The translations under genes and the position numbers were made by a program. A stretch of DNA of 64,000 nucleotides. Source: Kingdonia uniflora. Taxonomy: Eukaryota > Streptophyta > Magnoliopsida > Ranunculales > Circaeasteraceae. The notes beneath the pieces were generated by a model that had not been told where the DNA came from, made no database searches, and saw only the letters and a program-made list of their open reading frames with translations. Positions within the stretch are counted from its first letter, which is position 1. Each line of letters begins with the position of its first letter. Shown one piece after another: positions 11,591-21,848 of this stretch. Where the stretch lies: NCBI GenBank assembly GCA_014058105.1, contig JACGCM010000003.1, positions 124,001 through 188,000 on the forward strand, read 5' to 3'.

Positions 11591-12147
11591 TATTTCCGTT
11601 CTTAAGATCCTCCACCTCCACGACCCCATGAGAAAAAATGGTTTAACCGTAAAGGGGTCATGTCAATGGGATCATATTTTCCTGGGAAATTGATGAAGCT
11701 TAGAGTTATAAAGCAATGCCTTTTGATTGGGCTCGAATTTGTTACGAATAATTGATTTATCGCGAAATGCTTTGGTACACTCATAATAAATTTTTGAACT
11801 TTCATAAGCCTCTTGGCGGAGTTCATCCAACTCGGAAAGTTAAAGATTTCTCTTGGACCTAGCTTGGTCCATCTCAATGTTAAGGTCCTTTCTGACCCAA
11901 AGAGCTTTGTATTTTAGTTCTACAGGCAAGTGACAAGCCTTCCCAAAGACATTTCTATAGGGTGACATTCCAATCGGGGTTTTATAAGCTTTTCGATAGG
12001 CCCAAAGTACATCATTAAGATGATCTAATCAGTCTTTACGATCAGTTCGAAAAACTTTTTCTAAATTTTTTTTAATCTCTCGATTGGAAACTTCTACTTG
12101 ACCACTAGTTTGTGGATGGTAAGGTATGGCAACTTTATGAGTGATGA
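11590..12147 (-). pseudogene. Element C integrase, C-terminal part
   Basis: Minus-strand frames match element B's integrase C-terminus: MRWTKLGPREIFNFPSWMN lines up with B's MRWTKLGPRENFNFPSWMN in the same shifted frame. Upstream, towards 12147, the TP-IGMSPYR region and '[10 protein letters not shown]'-type sequence occur, broken by stops. The block ends exactly at the 10-bp target duplication of the Mutator-like element; integrase resumes at 15969. Confidence 0.75.
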
Positions 12148-12157
12148 AATAATTTTT

Positions 12158-12285
12158 GAGTTTTTTAGACTAATATCCTTTGATATATATCGATATTTGA
12201 CTTATATCCCTCCATTTAGCAGAAAAGCAGTTATAGTCATTTTTTTCAATTTGACTCTGGTCAACTCACGTTGACTCACGCTGAC
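12158..12285 (+). repeat. Left terminal inverted repeat of the MULE
   Basis: It matches the reverse complement of 15840-15968 with few differences. Its inner part contains repeats of 'gttgactcacg' that vary in number between the two ends. Confidence 0.9.
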
Positions 12286-12419
12286 TCGCATGTTTAACGA
12301 TAAGATGTAAAGATCAACTTACCTTTTAAACTCACGTGCTATGCAGCTGATCTCTTCTCTTCTCTTCTCAGCTCCTCTTTAAAATTTGAAAACAACAAAA
12401 CTCTTAAATTTGAAGAATA

Positions 12420-14361
12420 ATGGTGAAGAAGAAGAACTCGAAGAAGAGCTCGAAAATGTAATTGAGAGATGAGGTTGGTGATTATGATTCCAACCCCATC
12501 ACTGTCCCTGATAATGCAGTAGATGATTACCTTCCACCTGATTTGGAAGAAACAAGAATGAGACTCTCTATTACCAAACCAAGGTATGAATTTATACTTG
12601 CAATGTTCAATTGGGATGTTTTTTAGGGTTTATAAGAAATTGGGTATTTTTAGGGTTTGTAATTAAATTGGGGGTTTCAAAATTTAGTGTATTTGCTACT
12701 CAATTGGGGTTTTTGGTATGATATTAGTACTTATTATAGTCCTATACAATGTATAATTTATACTGTCCAATGCATATATATGTTCAACTTTCAATTGATG
12801 TGTTGCAGGCATACATACGATTTGAGGGATGTTTTTATTAACTATGGGCGAAAGTGGGGTAAAATGAGTCCTACTGGTTGGGTTGAAAACGATTATAAAG
12901 GGGGGAAGAGTTTTAAGTTTGGGATATTATGTGGGGAGGGGATAAATTATGGGGAATTTGTAAGAGATATTGCAGACAAGGTAAATGACCATCATGGGGT
13001 GGGGAATTACATTCCAGAGGGGAATGTAACAGAGCTTATGTGTTTGTACAATTGGTTGCCATTTATTGTCAGGAGTACAGATGATTTGAGGGAAATGTGG
13101 GCATAGGGTGATGAAAGTTATCCAATGAGAACACATGTTTATATCAAGCGAACAGATGTAGTAAGAGAGATAGTTGATGTAGCTGGGGAGTATGTTCTTC
13201 TAGAGGAAGATGAGACAGATTATATCATATCCCCAAGAGAGACAAAAAAGAAGAATACCACCCCAGTTAAGAAGGACGCTAAGAGAAAGGGAAAAATAGT
13301 GGTTGCCAATAAACCAGCCAAGAGGCAGAAGAATGTTGAGCTCTCTGACTAAGAAGAATTGGATACTTTACCTGAAGTTTATCAGAGTGACAAAGAGATT
13401 GACCCAGAGGAAATAACTGATTATGGGATAGAAACACCAGTGTATATGGTGGCATAAAGTAAAAGTGAATGTGATGATATAGATGAAGAATAAGAGAGAT
13501 GAGTTAGGTATGACGAAGTTGGGATTGATTGTTTGGGGGTTGAGGATGGTTATTACAGTACCCACTCATCTGATGATGAGGATTATGTTCCTACTGCTGA
13601 AGAGCTTAAAAGAGGTGATGATTTTGAAGGTGTTGATGTGGAATTGGATGATATCTATAGTAAAGAGGAGGATGGCAGAGTGAAAACACCATTGGAAGTT
13701 GGCTTCAAACAACTTGAGGTAGGGATGCAATGGGCAACTGTATATGAAGCTAGAGAACATATGAGAAGGTTTAGAATTGTAAACCACTTTACATATATAT
13801 CCATCAAGAATGACCTTACTAGACTGAGGTTTAAGTGTTCAGAGGAGAACTGTGAGTGGTTGGTATTTATATCAAGAAACAATGATGGGCACATTATGGT
13901 TCTAAGACATGGCAACTTTTAGCATTCTTGTGAAGGAAAGTTAGGGGAAAAAAATACCTTGTGTAATGCACTATGGGTTGCTAGAGAAGTTGAAGCATTG
14001 GTTAGAGATGTTAGGGCAATGACTCCGGCAATGACTCCCAAGGTAATTAAGACCAGAATGAAGACAAAGTTTGGTGTTGAGATTAGTTACTGGACTGCTT
14101 GGAATGCAAGACAAATCTGCATGGAGAGTATAGCAGGGACTTATGATCAGGGTTACAATGCTGGCAGAGGGAGGGAAAGAACTATGCAATCAAATCAAAA
14201 AAGGTTTGTAGATGAATGGTTGAGTAACTCAGTCCCTGTTGATGCTCCACAATCATAAGAGAGGCCATCACTAGTGATACCACCCATGCCTCCAAGGACA
14301 GATGCTCCAGCAAAACCTTATTAGAAAGCCTTCAAGCCACCTAGGCAAAACTGGAGGCTTT
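12420..14361 (+). pseudogene. MULE transposase gene, N-terminal region only
   Basis: An ATG at 12420 opens a short Lys/Ser-rich exon ending at 12583. A GT-AG intron (12584-12808) restores the frame exactly (Pro, Arg, His across the joint). The second exon runs in one frame from 12809 to about 14361. It has an N-terminal domain (YGRKWGKMSPTGWVENDYKG), a Lys-rich stretch (PVKKDAKRKGKIVV), an acidic stretch (THSSDDEDYVPT), then the plant MuDR-type domain: VGMQWATVYEAREHMRRF, LTRLRFKCSEENCEWLVF and SRNNDGHIMVLRHGNF. After SIAGTYDQGY the DDE/MULE domain is simply missing. The stops in this frame (for example 12459, 13104, 13350, 13920) are TAA or TAG where Gln fits, and there is no frameshift in exon 2. 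Confidence 0.85.
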
Positions 14362-14860
14362 GAAACAATGGGATCTGTTGAAACAATGTTTGTGTTACAG
14401 TTCTTGTGTTGCAGTTTGTTATTAACAATGTATAATGGTTTGACTGTCTTATATTATTCCTATATGTGATGGCTTTGTTGATGTCTATTAATTATATGTG
14501 ATGTTATATGTGATTTTGTATGTACTGTGAAATTGCTTGTTATTCTTATACGTGATGCTATATCTGAAATTGTATGTGAAACAGTCTTTGCATGTAATTG
14601 TGGACTGAATAATTGATGTTGTATCTGAAACTGTATGTGAAGCTGTAATTGTGAAACTGTCTCTATATGTGAAACTATCTTTATATGTGAAATTGTAATG
14701 TTATAAGAGATATGTGATGCTGTTTCTGAAATGGCGTAAGTGATATTCTTGTATTTGAAATGTTGTATCTGAAACTGTCTTTATATGTGATGCTCTATGA
14801 AATGCTATATCTGGAATGCTTATGACATAAAAATAAGGCAGAATAAGGTATACTACATAG
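14362..14860 (+). repeat. Degenerate short repeats in the MULE 3' region
   Basis: No gene is visible. Between about 14450 and 14830 the words 'tatgtgaaactgt', 'tatgtgatgct' and 'tatctgaaa' recur many times with varying spacing, a decayed minisatellite. It separates the two convergent genes of the element and may contain their 3' ends. Confidence 0.55.
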
Positions 14861-14917
14861 GAAGGCATGCATTCTTGTTTTCAAATCATTACATTCATGC
14901 TTTCAAACACATCTCTT

Positions 14918-15436
14918 TTACATAGTTGTTTTTATTTTAAACTCCTTAATGAATTCATCTAGCCCCATCTCGACAGTGACCTTCACATTAAGATTTTCAT
15001 TTTTGGCTTCCTTGAAATCCTCTAAAGTAGCCTTCAACCACTAAAAATTGCCACAAGTAAAACATTTCAAATACTTCTGCCCATAACTATGATCTTGCTT
15101 AAAAGTTTTGAGCATCCTTATCCCAACACAACCTTGTACATAACATTTGGATTCTTTCCAAGGGTAATCTCTAATCCAATGAGATGAACCAACACACCCA
15201 AAACACCCACTTCCAAAGGAGGTTCCACTAGAACTTCCAGATTGAACATTTACATCAGATAACCACTAAAATTCAGTGCATTTTGAGTGTTGACACTTGA
15301 AATATTTTTTGTTGTAGTTCTTGGTTGTGTATGAAGTCATAAGCTTCCTAATGCCATCACAATGAGGAAACCTACATTTGGTGTATAGCCAAGGGCAACA
15401 GTCAGGGGAGTGGCCTTCAAGGTAACACATTACACA
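14918..15436 (-). pseudogene. Double CCHC-knuckle plus GRF-type zinc-finger exon inside the MULE
   Basis: On the minus strand one frame of about 170 codons encodes two copies of the same module. Copy 1 has a perfect CX2CX4HX4C knuckle (CVMCYLEGHSPDCC) followed by CRFPHCDGIRKLM and KKYFKCQHSKCTEF-x-WL, the GRF zinc-finger pattern. Copy 2 has CFGCVGSSHWIRDY (last Cys changed to Tyr), then CYVQGCVGIRML and QKYLKCFTCGNF-x-WL. Both 'F-x-W' sites have TAG where Gln is expected. The frame ends at TAA 14918. At its start the minus strand reads 'ccaaattgtag|TG', a plausible 3' splice site, so this is probably the last exon of a gene whose upstream part is lost. Origin unknown: a second MULE gene or a captured host fragment. 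Confidence 0.6.
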
Positions 15437-15439
15437 CTA

Positions 15440-15839
15440 CAATTTGGAAACAGGATAAATATATTAGACTTAAGTTCCTCAGTTTGTAAACAAGATAGGC
15501 TTTAGTCCTTTCTCTCAGAAATTTAAAAAACCACACCTCGAGATAGGCTTTAGTCCTTTTACAATTTAAAAAAAAATTGTACAAGAGTTGGGAATTTTGT
15601 TGACTAAAGCCACAACTTATAAATTCCCAACTCTATAAGTGACTAAAGCCTAAAGCCTAAAAAAATTCCCAAAAATTGTACAAGGCTTTAGTCACTTTAT
15701 AAGTTGTACAATTTTTACTTGTTGACTAAAGCCTAAAGCCTAAAAAAATTCCCAAAAATTCCCAACTCTTGTACAATTTACTTACTAAATTGTAAACTTG
15801 TGATTAATATTTGTTGAATCAGTCAACGTGAGTCAACGT
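15440..15839. repeat. Scrambled direct and inverted short repeats (filler-like) in the MULE
   Basis: No gene is visible. 'gactaaagcctaaagcctaa' occurs twice (near 15642 and 15724), 'aggctttagtc' occurs in inverted orientation several times, and 'cccaactct' with 'ttgtacaattt' recurs in both orientations. One piece (15753-15783) is a perfect inverted copy of 17153-17183 in element C's pol. The patchwork resembles DNA made by template-switching repair. Confidence 0.65.
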
Positions 15840-15968
15840 AAGTCAAGGTGAGTCAACGTGAGTTGACCAGAGTCAAATTGAAAAAAGGACTATAACTGCT
15901 TTTCTGCTAAATAGAGGGATATAAGTCAAATATCGATATATATCAAAGGATATAAGTCTGAAAGACTC
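15840..15968 (-). repeat. Right terminal inverted repeat of the MULE
   Basis: It is the inverted partner of 12158-12285, ending at 'gtctgaaagactc' directly before the second copy of the target duplication. It has extra 'gtcaacgtgagt' units compared with the left end. Confidence 0.9.
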
Positions 15969-17376
15969 AATAATTTTTCAATAAAGTTTAGAAAACACGA
16001 TTGGAAAAATGTTTTCCAGCATCACTAATAATTGCTCGGGGAGTGCAAAAATGATTAAAAATGGTCTTCATTAATTTGACCATAAGCTTATGGTCATTTG
16101 TCGGACATGTTGCTGCTGTGACCCATTTGGAGACAAAGTCCACTGTGACTAGAATTTAAAGGTTTTCATGAGATGAAGGAAACGGGCCCATAAATCTTTG
16201 CCCTAAACATAAAAATATTTAACAATAATAATGTTGTTTAGGGGAATCATGTTATGGTGAGAAATATTGCCGGTCTTCTGGCATCAATTACAAGTTGAAT
16301 AATAGGTCTATGCGTTACAGAAAAGGGCAGGCCAATAAAGAACACATTAAAGAATTTTTGCTACCTTTTTCTTCGCACTGAAAAGCCCTCTACAGGTATA
16401 GGTGTAGTAAAACATGAGTACGGTTGGAACTAATCATTTGCAATGCATCCCCTAATAACATGGTCAGAACAATACTTATAAGATAAGGATCGTCTTAACT
16501 AAAATGTCTAACCTCGTATAAATATTTGGTTTTATCTTGCTTAGACTAGCAGTCAGGTAATTGTTCAGTAGCAAGATAAGTGACAATGTCAGGATACCTA
16601 GGTAGTTGAGTAATAGCCATGAGCTGCTCATCAAGAAATGTCTCTATGATAGGGAAGAGATCTTCACCACCTTCGATGAGAAGTCGGGATAAATCATCCG
16701 CTACAATGTTTTTAACACCTTTCTTATCTTGAATTTTGATGTCAAATTATTGTAACAAGAGGATCCATTGGATTAACCTAGGCTTAACATCATTTTTGGA
16801 TAACAAATATTTTAAGGCTGCGTTATCGGTGTAGACAATTATTTTGGACCCAACAAGATATGACCGAAAATTTTCTAAGGCAAACACAATGGCTAATAAC
16901 TACTTCATAGTGGCAGAGTAATTCATTTGTGCATTATTGAGTGTGCGATTGACATAGTAAATAACATGAGGTTTTCTATATACTATTTGCCCTAGAATTG
17001 CTCCAATAGCGTAGTCAGAGGTATTGCACATCAATTCAAATGGAAAGATCCCAGTTAGAGGGTTGGATGATTAAAGCGGAAGTTAATAGAAGTTAGAGCT
17101 TCTCAATAGCTCTAGAACATTCATCATCAAAGTAGAAATCAATATTCCTAGCAAGTAAATTGTACAAGAGTTGGGAATTTTTGCTAAAATCTTTGATGAA
17201 CCGACGATAAAACCCGGCGTGGCCTAGAAATGATTGAATGGCCTTAACCATCCGAAGAGGAGGTAAGGAAGAAATAATATCAATTTTGGCCTTATCAACT
17301 TCTATCCCTTTGTTAGAGATGATATGCCAAAGAACTATCCACTGTGTCACCAGGAAGTAACACTTTTTCTAGTTTA
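15969..17376 (-). pseudogene. Element C pol: integrase, RNase H and RT connection
   Basis: From 17376 downwards: the RT connection (MTQWIVLWHIISNKGIEVDKAKI, SFLGHAGFYRRFIKDFSKNSQ, 17350-17093), then RNase H (counterpart of element D's [12 protein letters not shown] and [11 protein letters not shown], around 16780-16960), then the integrase zinc-finger region and core (about 16500-15969). All parts align with element D. Stops are frequent. The block is bounded by the CACTA target duplication at one end and the MULE duplication at the other. Confidence 0.75.
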
Positions 17377-17867
17377 TACTATAACAAATTATAGTGTTAA
17401 TGTTAATTTTTAGTGACGAAATAGACATTTAATGTCATTTTTTTAAATGACATAGAAAACGATGACGTGGATACTCCAACTCTTTTACGTCACTTATAAA
17501 GTGACTTCAAAGACCCAAGAAAATGATGTGATTCATACCTGTAACTTACGTGACCTGAGTTTAAATGTCAGTTGAGATATGACATTAAAAGTATTCTGAC
17601 TCATTTAATGTCACTTAAAAACTGACTTTGAAAGTTGCATAAAATCCAAAAAAATAAATTATAATTACCCCACCCCCACCTCTCTTCTTCTACTTCCCCT
17701 TCCCTCCCTCAGTTCCTACTCCACTATATTCTCACATCTAGAGTCACAATTAAAGTATTCAATAAGAAATGAGTTAAGTCATTAAAACTAATAAATGAAT
17801 ATACAAAATCTGATCTTAATAATAAAATTTTATTAAAGATCCACAAAGTTCCCTAGTTGATAATGAT

Positions 17868-18025
17868 ATTGGTACCTTTTTGCACCCATGAGCGGCCATG
17901 ACTTTCAAGAGATTAATCGTTCCAATAATGTTGTTTTTATAGTACATTAACGGTTTATGTACACTTTCCCCAGCTGCTTTCAGTCCAGCAAAGTGAATTA
18001 CAGCATCGTAACTGTAGTCAGGAAG
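17868..18025 (-). pseudogene. Captured UDP-glucose 4-epimerase exon fragment
   Basis: The minus strand reads in one frame [20 protein letters not shown], then [20 protein letters not shown] and AHGCKK. This is the conserved region of plant UDP-glucose 4-epimerase (the NAD-binding '[14 protein letters not shown]...P..YY..N..GT..LL..M...G' block), an enzyme that interconverts UDP-glucose and UDP-galactose. About 50 codons are kept without a stop. The frame decays on both sides (VPISLST where 'VFSSSATVYG' is expected). I see no other recognisable exons in 18030-18900. It lies within the CACTA element, so transposon capture is the natural reading. Confidence 0.75.
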
Positions 18026-18029
18026 AAGG

Positions 18030-19660
18030 TAAGATAATCTACTTAAAGCTAAAGGGCAAAAAACACATGGTCAGTCATGCCTAATTCGTGTAGGCACAAT
18101 GTAGCAAACCAAACTAGATGTGTTTCATAAATTTTATTTGGTATATCTATATAATTTTCTCATCTCTTTGCCTTTCACTTTGCTTAGCATTCAAGGCCTT
18201 AACACTATCTCGAGTACATTAATCTCGGTATGATCCAAACAATCTACATATGTCAATTACAAACTACATGAACCTCTTGTCCTTATTTACCCTACATTAG
18301 TCGATAATTTAAGAAGTTAATGCTTTCTAAATTAGCATTATATTATTTAATCAAGTGCGTAATGGGAAAAAAATATAAGTTTTACCAAGTTATCCTTTTA
18401 ATGTACAATAGTTTCTGCAACAACCATTTCCGTGTAAACCAAGCATGCCTTTTAATCATCCGAACAAGATTTGAATAATGGTTATCTCTTAAATCCATCA
18501 ACGGAGCAACACTACAAAATATTAAGATACATAAATCCACGTTAGATCATTTAGAACTATTTTTCTAAACAAACATAACTTTAATCAATCCTTTTTTTCA
18601 TTTTTACTTGAAAATATAAAACACATTACTTGTACATACTGTCTTTAACCGTACCATCTTTCCCAAGACCTTGATTAATCTTCTGATAGTGTGAAGATAA
18701 CTTCCTAGACTAGTTTAAACTTTGATACGGGATGATAAACTTAACAAAAACCTGTAATGTCGTCTATTCGGAGAATGACATGGAGCTAAGTAAACACGCC
18801 GACCGTCGAGTACATAGTCCTGATTTCATCATCTCCATGGACCACTCTATGTCTTTAATCAAAGAATCATGACTTGGATTTGACCCATCAAATGCACATT
18901 AACTGCTAATCAAAACAAAACTAATCTTAGATATATGGTTTGAGTAGTTGTTGTTAAGTGTAAGACAATGTGTCAATTCATCAAATAGTTTGTTATCTTG
19001 AAAATTATAGGAAAATATGATTGATGCAACAAGAACACAATGGAAATTAAGTTTTAGTTGTACATGAGTTGATGAGAGAGAGAGAGAGAGAAAGAAAATG
19101 ATGTTGTATAACTGTGTTCATATGTTCATCGACTCCATGATTGCCTTGTATCATCTCTACATTCTTAATCGTTTGCTTCAGCTATTCTCATATTGAATCC
19201 CATCAGGTTCTCCCTATTTTACTTCGATCCCCTTATCTCTAACCCCATATCTCTTTTTTTAGATCTAGAACCATCGAACCTTTCAAGTCCATTTCGATAT
19301 TCTTCCTTGATTTCCATGTTTACCACCATGAAACCCAACTTCTTTCTTCTACAATTAAAGTAAAGGGTTCCATTACAAACTCTAAGAATTAAAATATGGG
19401 AATAAATGAGATAAATTGAGGATTTAAGGTACTTGATTTAGAGGAAAAATGACACTATAATTTTAGAACAGCGTAAATCAGTAATAAAACAATTAGATAA
19501 AGTTCTTTGGCATATTCAATCGACAGGGCGTCCTTGAGAAAATTGTTGAAGTTGGGGATAAATTTTAAGAGAAGATCGCAATCTCTATTTGGCTATAAGG
19601 AAATATTTTAATCTCTCTCATTAAGCCCTAAGAAATAAAATGTTATGTTCCTGCTACAAA
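18030..19660. other. Unassigned interior of the CACTA element
   Basis: No convincing coding sequence is visible on either strand. It contains a (GA)n microsatellite at 19076-19093 and AT-rich sequence. Intronic or flanking sequence of the captured epimerase gene is possible but cannot be shown. Confidence 0.4.
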
Positions 19661-19969
19661 AACATTGACATTGGTACCCAAACAACGTTATTTAATAAAA
19701 AAACAATGTAAATTCTAGCATGCCATTAGTAAAGTCATTTCTTAAAATGAAGTAATAGACATTTTTGTTAATGTCATTATCATAAATGATGTTATACATA
19801 GAAAAAGTTGTAAAAGTGTCACTAATTAAAAAAGTGAGGTCGAAACCCATGTCAATAACATTAACAAAAATGTCATTTTTGGGAAACTGAAAATACAACC
19901 TATAATGTCATTTTTGGGAAAAGTAACGTTATTTAGATGACGTAAATGCTTGTATTTGTTGTAATGTTA

Positions 19970-20640
19970 ACACAAAATTCGTTTGTGTACATCGTTCTAG
20001 CACGAGCTCCTAATGGTGCAAACATTCATTAAAAGAGGAACCAAACTCTGAAAAATCATTCATGAAGATTTTGATAAATTTATCAACCATATCAGAGAAT
20101 ATGCTCATCATACAACGTTAAAATGTAGAGGGTGCATTACACAAATCAAATGGCATACGTTGATAAGAACAAGTCCTATAGGGACATGTAAATGTAGTTT
20201 TTTCCTGATCTTATAGAGCAACGGGGATCAGATTATATCCAAAATAACCGTCAAGAAAATAGTAATGACATTTTCTCGTTAATCGTTCAAGCATTTGATC
20301 AATAAATGGAAGAGAAAAATGATCTTTTCTATTGACCGTATTTAACTTTTTGTAATCAATACAAACACGCCACCCAGTGGTCATACTGGTAGGGATTAAT
20401 TTATTATTCTCATTTTCGACTACAGTAATCCCTAATTTCTTGGGTACAACATGAACATGGCTGACCCACTAACTATCCAAAATGGGGTATATGATACCTG
20501 AATCAAGTAGCTTGAGAACTTCCTTCTTAACCACCTCCATCATAGCTGGATTTAAATGCCGCTGCATCTCGCACTAATTTTTAACACCTTCCTCGAGATT
20601 GATGCGATGCATGTTCACGACCGGGCTAATTCCCTTCAAG
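19970..20640 (-). pseudogene. Element C RT, N-terminal and central part
   Basis: It aligns with element D 39540-40220. The catalytic box reads FMND on the minus strand (near 20060-20075) where FMDD is expected, so an active Asp has become Asn. Upstream are the RT region for 'FTCPYGTYAYRRMPFGLCNAP' with stops, and the pre-RT motif ending IYPI-type sequence near 20480. It is a relic. Confidence 0.7.
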
Positions 20641-21430
20641 TCTGCTATAAACCACCCTATGGCTGATCTATGTTTTCTAAGGACACTCAACAATATACCT
20701 TCTTGGCCAACATCTAGATTAGAAGCTATTATCACAGGTAGAGTTTCAGAATCACTTAAAAAGGTATACATGAGAGTATTGGGTAATGGTTTGAGGTCCA
20801 ACTGGGGTGGTCTAACAATGAATGGACTAGGTAAAGTAGTTTATGGTTCAAGAGGCTCCAGTCTAGGTTTTCAATTGGACATGTTAAAAATAGAAATTGA
20901 GTCAAGTAAGGCGTTAAGCTCTCAACGACCGTGTCTTCATCAAAGTCCTAACCAAAGGGCCCTTAGAAAAAATTTTGGGGAAAGAGTTGTAAACTAGAGA
21001 GTCAACCATATTGGGCTCAGCCATGTTATCAGAATTAGGGACTTGAGTATTATTGTAAAAATACATTGAGTTCAATTTTCAAGTTGCTCATAGATAGTTG
21101 TAAGACCCCATTAAATCTATTGATAATAGCATGGGAAGTATCAAGAAGATGATAACCCAATATGACAGGGATCTCAAAACTTAGATTTTTGACATCTTCA
21201 GTGTCCAATGTGATAAAGTCTACAAGAAAAATGAGATCATTGACCGTGATAAGAATATCCTCAACGATACCACGTGGGTGCCATATTGACATGTCGGCCA
21301 ATTAGAGTATCATCCGGGTAGGTTCGAGTTCTTCAAGTCCTAATTCCTGATAAACTAAGTATGGAAAGACAATCGAACTACCCCCTAAGTCGAGTAATGC
21401 CCTATCCACCTTATAATTTCCAATCTTATA
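20640..21430 (-). pseudogene. Element C protease and pre-RT linker
   Basis: The linker piece (20801-20574) contains LKPLPNTLMYTFLSDSETLP and SAIGWFIADLKGISP, the Athila pre-RT block. The protease piece (21301-21050) has SIWHPRGIVEDILITVNDLI and IPVILGYHLLDTSHAIINRF, the Athila 'PRGI.EDVLVKV...PVDF' and 'ILGRPFL.T..A.ID' motifs. The region around the active-site motif (near 21390) is decayed. Confidence 0.75.
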
Positions 21431-21439
21431 AGGAATGGT

Positions 21440-21848
21440 CTAGTATCCAGGATCGCGAAGCTTAGGAAGGGTTAATGTTTCAGTCAAAAAGACTTTCTTG
21501 TACACATTGATTTTCCTTATCCTGGTACATACATCCTTAAGAAATTTGGCATAAGAAAGGATAAAAATGATTGCATCGAGTACTGAAATATTTATATGAA
21601 CTTGTTTTAATGTATCCAATATCTTATTAAGCTGTATCCCTTTATTAGCCTAAATAGGGCATTATGGATTTGGTACTTTTGGCCCAAAATGAGCCTTGGA
21701 TACGGGAACGGAAGAAGTAGGCAACTCTTTAGATGTCTTAAAAGGTTCTTGGGTGTTGACTACCGCTTGTTCATTTGTACGTGCCTCATCCATAATCATA
21801 ATAGGTAGTTGCTCAACACTTGGTATTTCAACTAGATTATCAATTTTC
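21440..21848 (-). pseudogene. Element C gag C-terminal remnant
   Basis: Minus-strand sequence aligns with element D 41070-41460; the piece 21913-21662 is Pro/Ser/Thr-rich (FKTSKELPTSSVPVSKAHF). Homology to D stops at about 21848, where the antisense ORF of element E begins in the opposite orientation. The rest of gag and the 5' LTR are missing. Confidence 0.6.

Larger units (their letters stand above)
12158..15968 (+). mobile_element. Mutator-like element (MULE), complete ends, internally deleted
   Basis: Two inverted ends of about 130 bp, 12158-12285 and 15840-15968, are nearly identical; the outer bases read GAGTtTTTtAGACT at the left and GAGTCTTTCAGACT at the inverted right end. The flanks are a perfect 10-bp direct duplication, aataattttt (12148-12157 and 15969-15978), and the interrupted Athila integrase rejoins across it. 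Inside is a plus-strand gene with the MULE N-terminal region but no catalytic transposase domain, and a minus-strand zinc-finger exon. Long TIRs, a 9-10 bp duplication and the MuDR-type domain together identify the superfamily. Confidence 0.9.
17377..19966. mobile_element. Non-autonomous CACTA element (2.6 kb) inside element C RT
   Basis: The left end reads TACTATAACAAAT and the inverted right end CATTACAACAAAT, both decayed forms of CACTACAACAAAT. The flanks are the 3-bp duplication TTA (17374-17376 and 19967-19969), and Athila RT rejoins across it. Both ends contain many 'tgacatt'/'aatgtca' subterminal motifs in both orientations (17400-17650 and 19660-19950). No transposase is visible. It carries a fragment of a host-type epimerase exon. 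Confidence 0.85.
9458..21848 (-). mobile_element. Element C: Athila-type Ty3/gypsy retrotransposon with three nested insertions
   Basis: On the minus strand, from 21848 downwards, it has part of gag, protease, RT, RNase H, integrase and a 3' non-coding region, collinear with element D. It is interrupted by a CACTA element (17377-19966), a Mutator-like element (12158-15968) and a truncated LINE (about 9931-10667); after removing them the pol blocks join correctly. Its 3' LTR is missing because the sequence stops at element B's LTR end, and its gag N-terminus and 5' LTR are missing at the junction with element E. All frames are broken. Confidence 0.8.

Noticed and set aside
18790..18900. Possible further epimerase exons in the CACTA element
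   Set aside because: No frame in 18030-18900 gave a recognisable epimerase motif, so only the single fragment is claimed.
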